Assembly: GCA_003233475.1 (NCBI GenBank)
Contig: QILU01000128.1
Location: forward strand, 1-7,600
DNA from: Ahrensia sp.
GTDB lineage: Bacteria; Pseudomonadota; Alphaproteobacteria; Rhizobiales; Rhizobiaceae
Reading direction: 5' to 3'
Length of the DNA stretch: 7,600 nt
The position numbers were made by a program, and so were the translations under genes. The notes beneath the pieces were generated by a model. That model worked only from the letters and a program-made list of their open reading frames with translations. It ran no database searches and was not told the origin of the DNA. Numbering within the stretch: the first letter of the stretch is position 1; each line of letters opens with the position of its first letter. Below are positions 6,410-7,600 of the stretch, piece by piece.

Positions 6410-6440
6410 GCTTTTATCCGTTTAATTTATTTTCTTTAGC

Positions 6441-6446
6441 TAAGGA
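6441..6446 (+). promoter_or_regulatory. strong ribosome binding site of suhB
   Basis: TAAGGA, six bases before the ATG at 6453, is the best Shine-Dalgarno match in the window and fixes the suhB start. Confidence 0.75.
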
Positions 6447-6452
6447 TTTTTC

Positions 6453-7259
6453 ATGGCCCGCTCTGCACTTTTGAATGTAATGGTGGACGCTGCCACCAAA
6501 GCCGGCCGCTCCCTCACCCGAGATTTTGGTGAAATCGAAAACCTGCAAGTGTCGATCAAAGGCCCGGGAGATTTTGTCTCGGAAGCAGATTTGAAAGCCG
6601 AAACCACCCTTCGCGGGATGCTCAACAAGGCCCGCCCGGGATACTCTTTTCTGCTGGAAGAAGGGGGTATTGTTGATACCGGATCAGACCACAAATGGAT
6701 TATCGACCCGTTGGACGGCACCACAAATTATCTTCATTCCCACCCGTTTTTCGCCGTTTCACTTGCACTGGAAAGTTTTGGCGAATTGGTGGCAGGGGTA
6801 ATTTATGACCCGTTGTCAGAAGAGGTTTTTACCGCTGAAAAAGGCCGCGGCGCTTACTTAAACGACCGCCGAATGCGCGTTGCGGCCCGCACCGCGATGG
6901 ATGAATGCCTGATCGCCACAGGAGTTCCCGCCATTAACCGAACGGAACACGGGGTGTTTCTTTTCGAGCAACGCAATATAATGAACCAAGTTGCCGGGGT
7001 GCGCGCCACCGGTTCTGCAGCACTAAACCTGGCCTATGTGGCCACCGGACGATTTGACGGCTATTGGGAATCCGGCCTCAAACCCTGGGATGTGGCTGCA
7101 GGCATGCTGATGGTGCGCGAAGCCGGAGGATTTGTCACAGAACCCGACCCGAACGCCTCAATTTACGAGACCGGTAGAATTCTCGCAGCCAACCATAAAG
7201 TGCATGCAAATCTGCGCGAAATCCTTAACCGACCCCTGCCTGATGGCATGGAAAAATAA
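6453..7259 (+). CDS. suhB: inositol monophosphatase family protein SuhB
   Basis: A 268-residue lithium-sensitive-type phosphatase of the inositol monophosphatase fold. The metal-binding residues are visible: the acidic pair in LLEEGG (Glu69-Glu70), motif 1 WIIDPLDGTTNY (82-93, with Asp85 and Asp88), and motif 2 PWDVAAGMLMVREAGG (211-226, with Asp213). FVSEADLKAE (41-50) matches the N-terminal D-x-VT-x-D-type block, with Ser in place of Thr. The family hydrolyses inositol phosphates and related sugar phosphates using Mg2+; in E. coli SuhB also binds RNA polymerase in rRNA antitermination. Which role applies here cannot be read from the sequence. It follows efp by 43 bp with a good own ribosome binding site and may be co-transcribed with efp. 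Confidence 0.95.
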   Translation: MARSALLNVMVDAATKAGRSLTRDFGEIENLQVSIKGPGDFVSEADLKAETTLRGMLNKARPGYSFLLEEGGIVDTGSDHKWIIDPLDGTTNYLHSHPFFAVSLALESFGELVAGVIYDPLSEEVFTAEKGRGAYLNDRRMRVAARTAMDECLIATGVPAINRTEHGVFLFEQRNIMNQVAGVRATGSAALNLAYVATGRFDGYWESGLKPWDVAAGMLMVREAGGFVTEPDPNASIYETGRILAANHKVHANLREILNRPLPDGMEK

Positions 7260-7481
7260 TTTGGCTGAATTTCCGCGTTATTCACGTTTCTCATTTTCTA
7301 CGCATTCCTGTTTTCAACTGGCAGTTGATTTGCGATAAGGTGCAACGGGTGATTTGTTTGGTTCGCCAACAATCTGCCCAATTCAAAGCTCGCGCCAGCG
7401 GGCAAAACGCGGATCATCCGCTAAAGATGGCCCGCACCAGCCGTGTTGATTATACCCGGCACGATACATGAGAGCGAATAA
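7260..7481. other. suhB to motA/tolQ-like spacer with several inverted repeats
   Basis: 222 bp without a recognised gene. It contains the palindrome TCAACTG-G-CAGTTGA (7314-7328); an interrupted stem GATTTGTTTGG/CCAACAATC (7351-7374) with a TTCG loop and two one-base bulges; and nested repeats GCGGGC (7398-7403)/GCCCGC (7430-7435) around the palindrome GCGGAT-C-ATCCGC (7409-7421). None is followed by a clear T-run, so they are not standard terminators. Operators, a structured leader of the downstream gene or a small RNA are possible. Confidence 0.4.
7383..7469 (-). CDS. candidate 28-residue small ORF, unrecognised
   Basis: An ATG-started frame on the - strand encoding 28 residues, beginning MYRAGYNQHG and ending DPRFARWREL before TGA. 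It has a tryptophan/glycine/arginine-rich composition. I recognise no family. It lies antisense to the leader of the next gene and its codons contain the 7409-7421 palindrome (Ala-Asp-Asp-Pro). There is no strong ribosome binding site. It may well be chance; it is listed because the spacer is otherwise unexplained. Confidence 0.15.
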   Translation of the reverse strand: MYRAGYNQHGWCGPSLADDPRFARWREL

Positions 7482-7600
7482 ATGGCGCGCGAATACGACC
7501 CTTTCAACTTGTCTTCCCCCCGCATGTATTTGTTAGCGATGATTATATTTATCGCCCTGATTGCATTTTTGGGCCTGATTTTATACCGCCAGATTTGGGA
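7482..7600 (+). CDS. MotA/TolQ/ExbB-like proton channel family protein, N-terminal part
   Basis: The first 39 codons of a gene that runs off the end of the window. It starts MAREYDPFNLSSPRMY, followed by a hydrophobic helix (about 16-34, LLAMIIFIALIAFLGLIL) and YRQIW. The NLSSPR block, one long helix and YRQI are how a rhizobial group of MotA/TolQ/ExbB-related inner-membrane proteins begins. The conserved channel domain is outside the window, so the family call rests on N-terminal resemblance. GAGAG at 7470-7474 is an acceptable ribosome binding site seven bases before the ATG. An out-of-frame ATG at 7468 is ignored. Confidence 0.7.
   Translation, partial: MAREYDPFNLSSPRMYLLAMIIFIALIAFLGLILYRQIW

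Noticed and set aside
1..7600. Mobile element, defence system or CRISPR array
   Set aside because: No transposase, integrase, nuclease or repeat-spacer pattern is seen; every supported gene is a housekeeping or conserved alphaproteobacterial gene with even composition.

Overview
The window looks like ordinary core chromosome of an alphaproteobacterium, most likely of the order Hyphomicrobiales (Rhizobiales). The reasons are an Omp10-type lipoprotein as in Brucella, a COX4_pro_2-type aa3 oxidase subunit IV, an EF-P very close to Brucella/rhizobial EF-P, two YdcH (DUF465) small proteins, a rhizobial-style ThiE-like protein and a MotA/TolQ/ExbB-like protein with the N-terminal 'NLSSPR' block. 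Base composition is moderate (near 50% G+C by eye) and even throughout. I see no insertion sequence, phage gene, tRNA, rRNA or CRISPR array.

Left part (1-1019, + strand): the C-terminal end of an M3-family oligoendopeptidase, an Omp10-like outer-membrane lipoprotein, and a small two-helix cytochrome c oxidase subunit. Middle part (1173-3436, - strand): a tightly packed ydcH-purE-purK unit. ydcH and purE overlap by 4 nt, purE and purK by 8 nt, and rpsU (ribosomal protein S21, TTG start) lies 221 bp further on. PurK and PurE carry out the two consecutive steps AIR to N5-CAIR to CAIR of purine synthesis.

Right part (3616-7600, + strand): a second, divergently transcribed ydcH paralogue of only 56 codons; a ThiE-family protein overlapping a secreted Sel1-repeat protein; efp with a plausible own promoter; suhB (inositol monophosphatase family); and the first 39 codons of a MotA/TolQ/ExbB-like membrane protein. 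The two ydcH genes stand back to back around a 179-bp control region.

I found no convincing undescribed multi-gene system. The points most worth a second look are small: the forced TTG start of rpsU, the divergent ydcH pair with a G-rich leader repeat, the divergent active-site region of the ThiE-like protein, and a 222-bp suhB-motA/tolQ spacer that holds several inverted repeats and a candidate small ORF.
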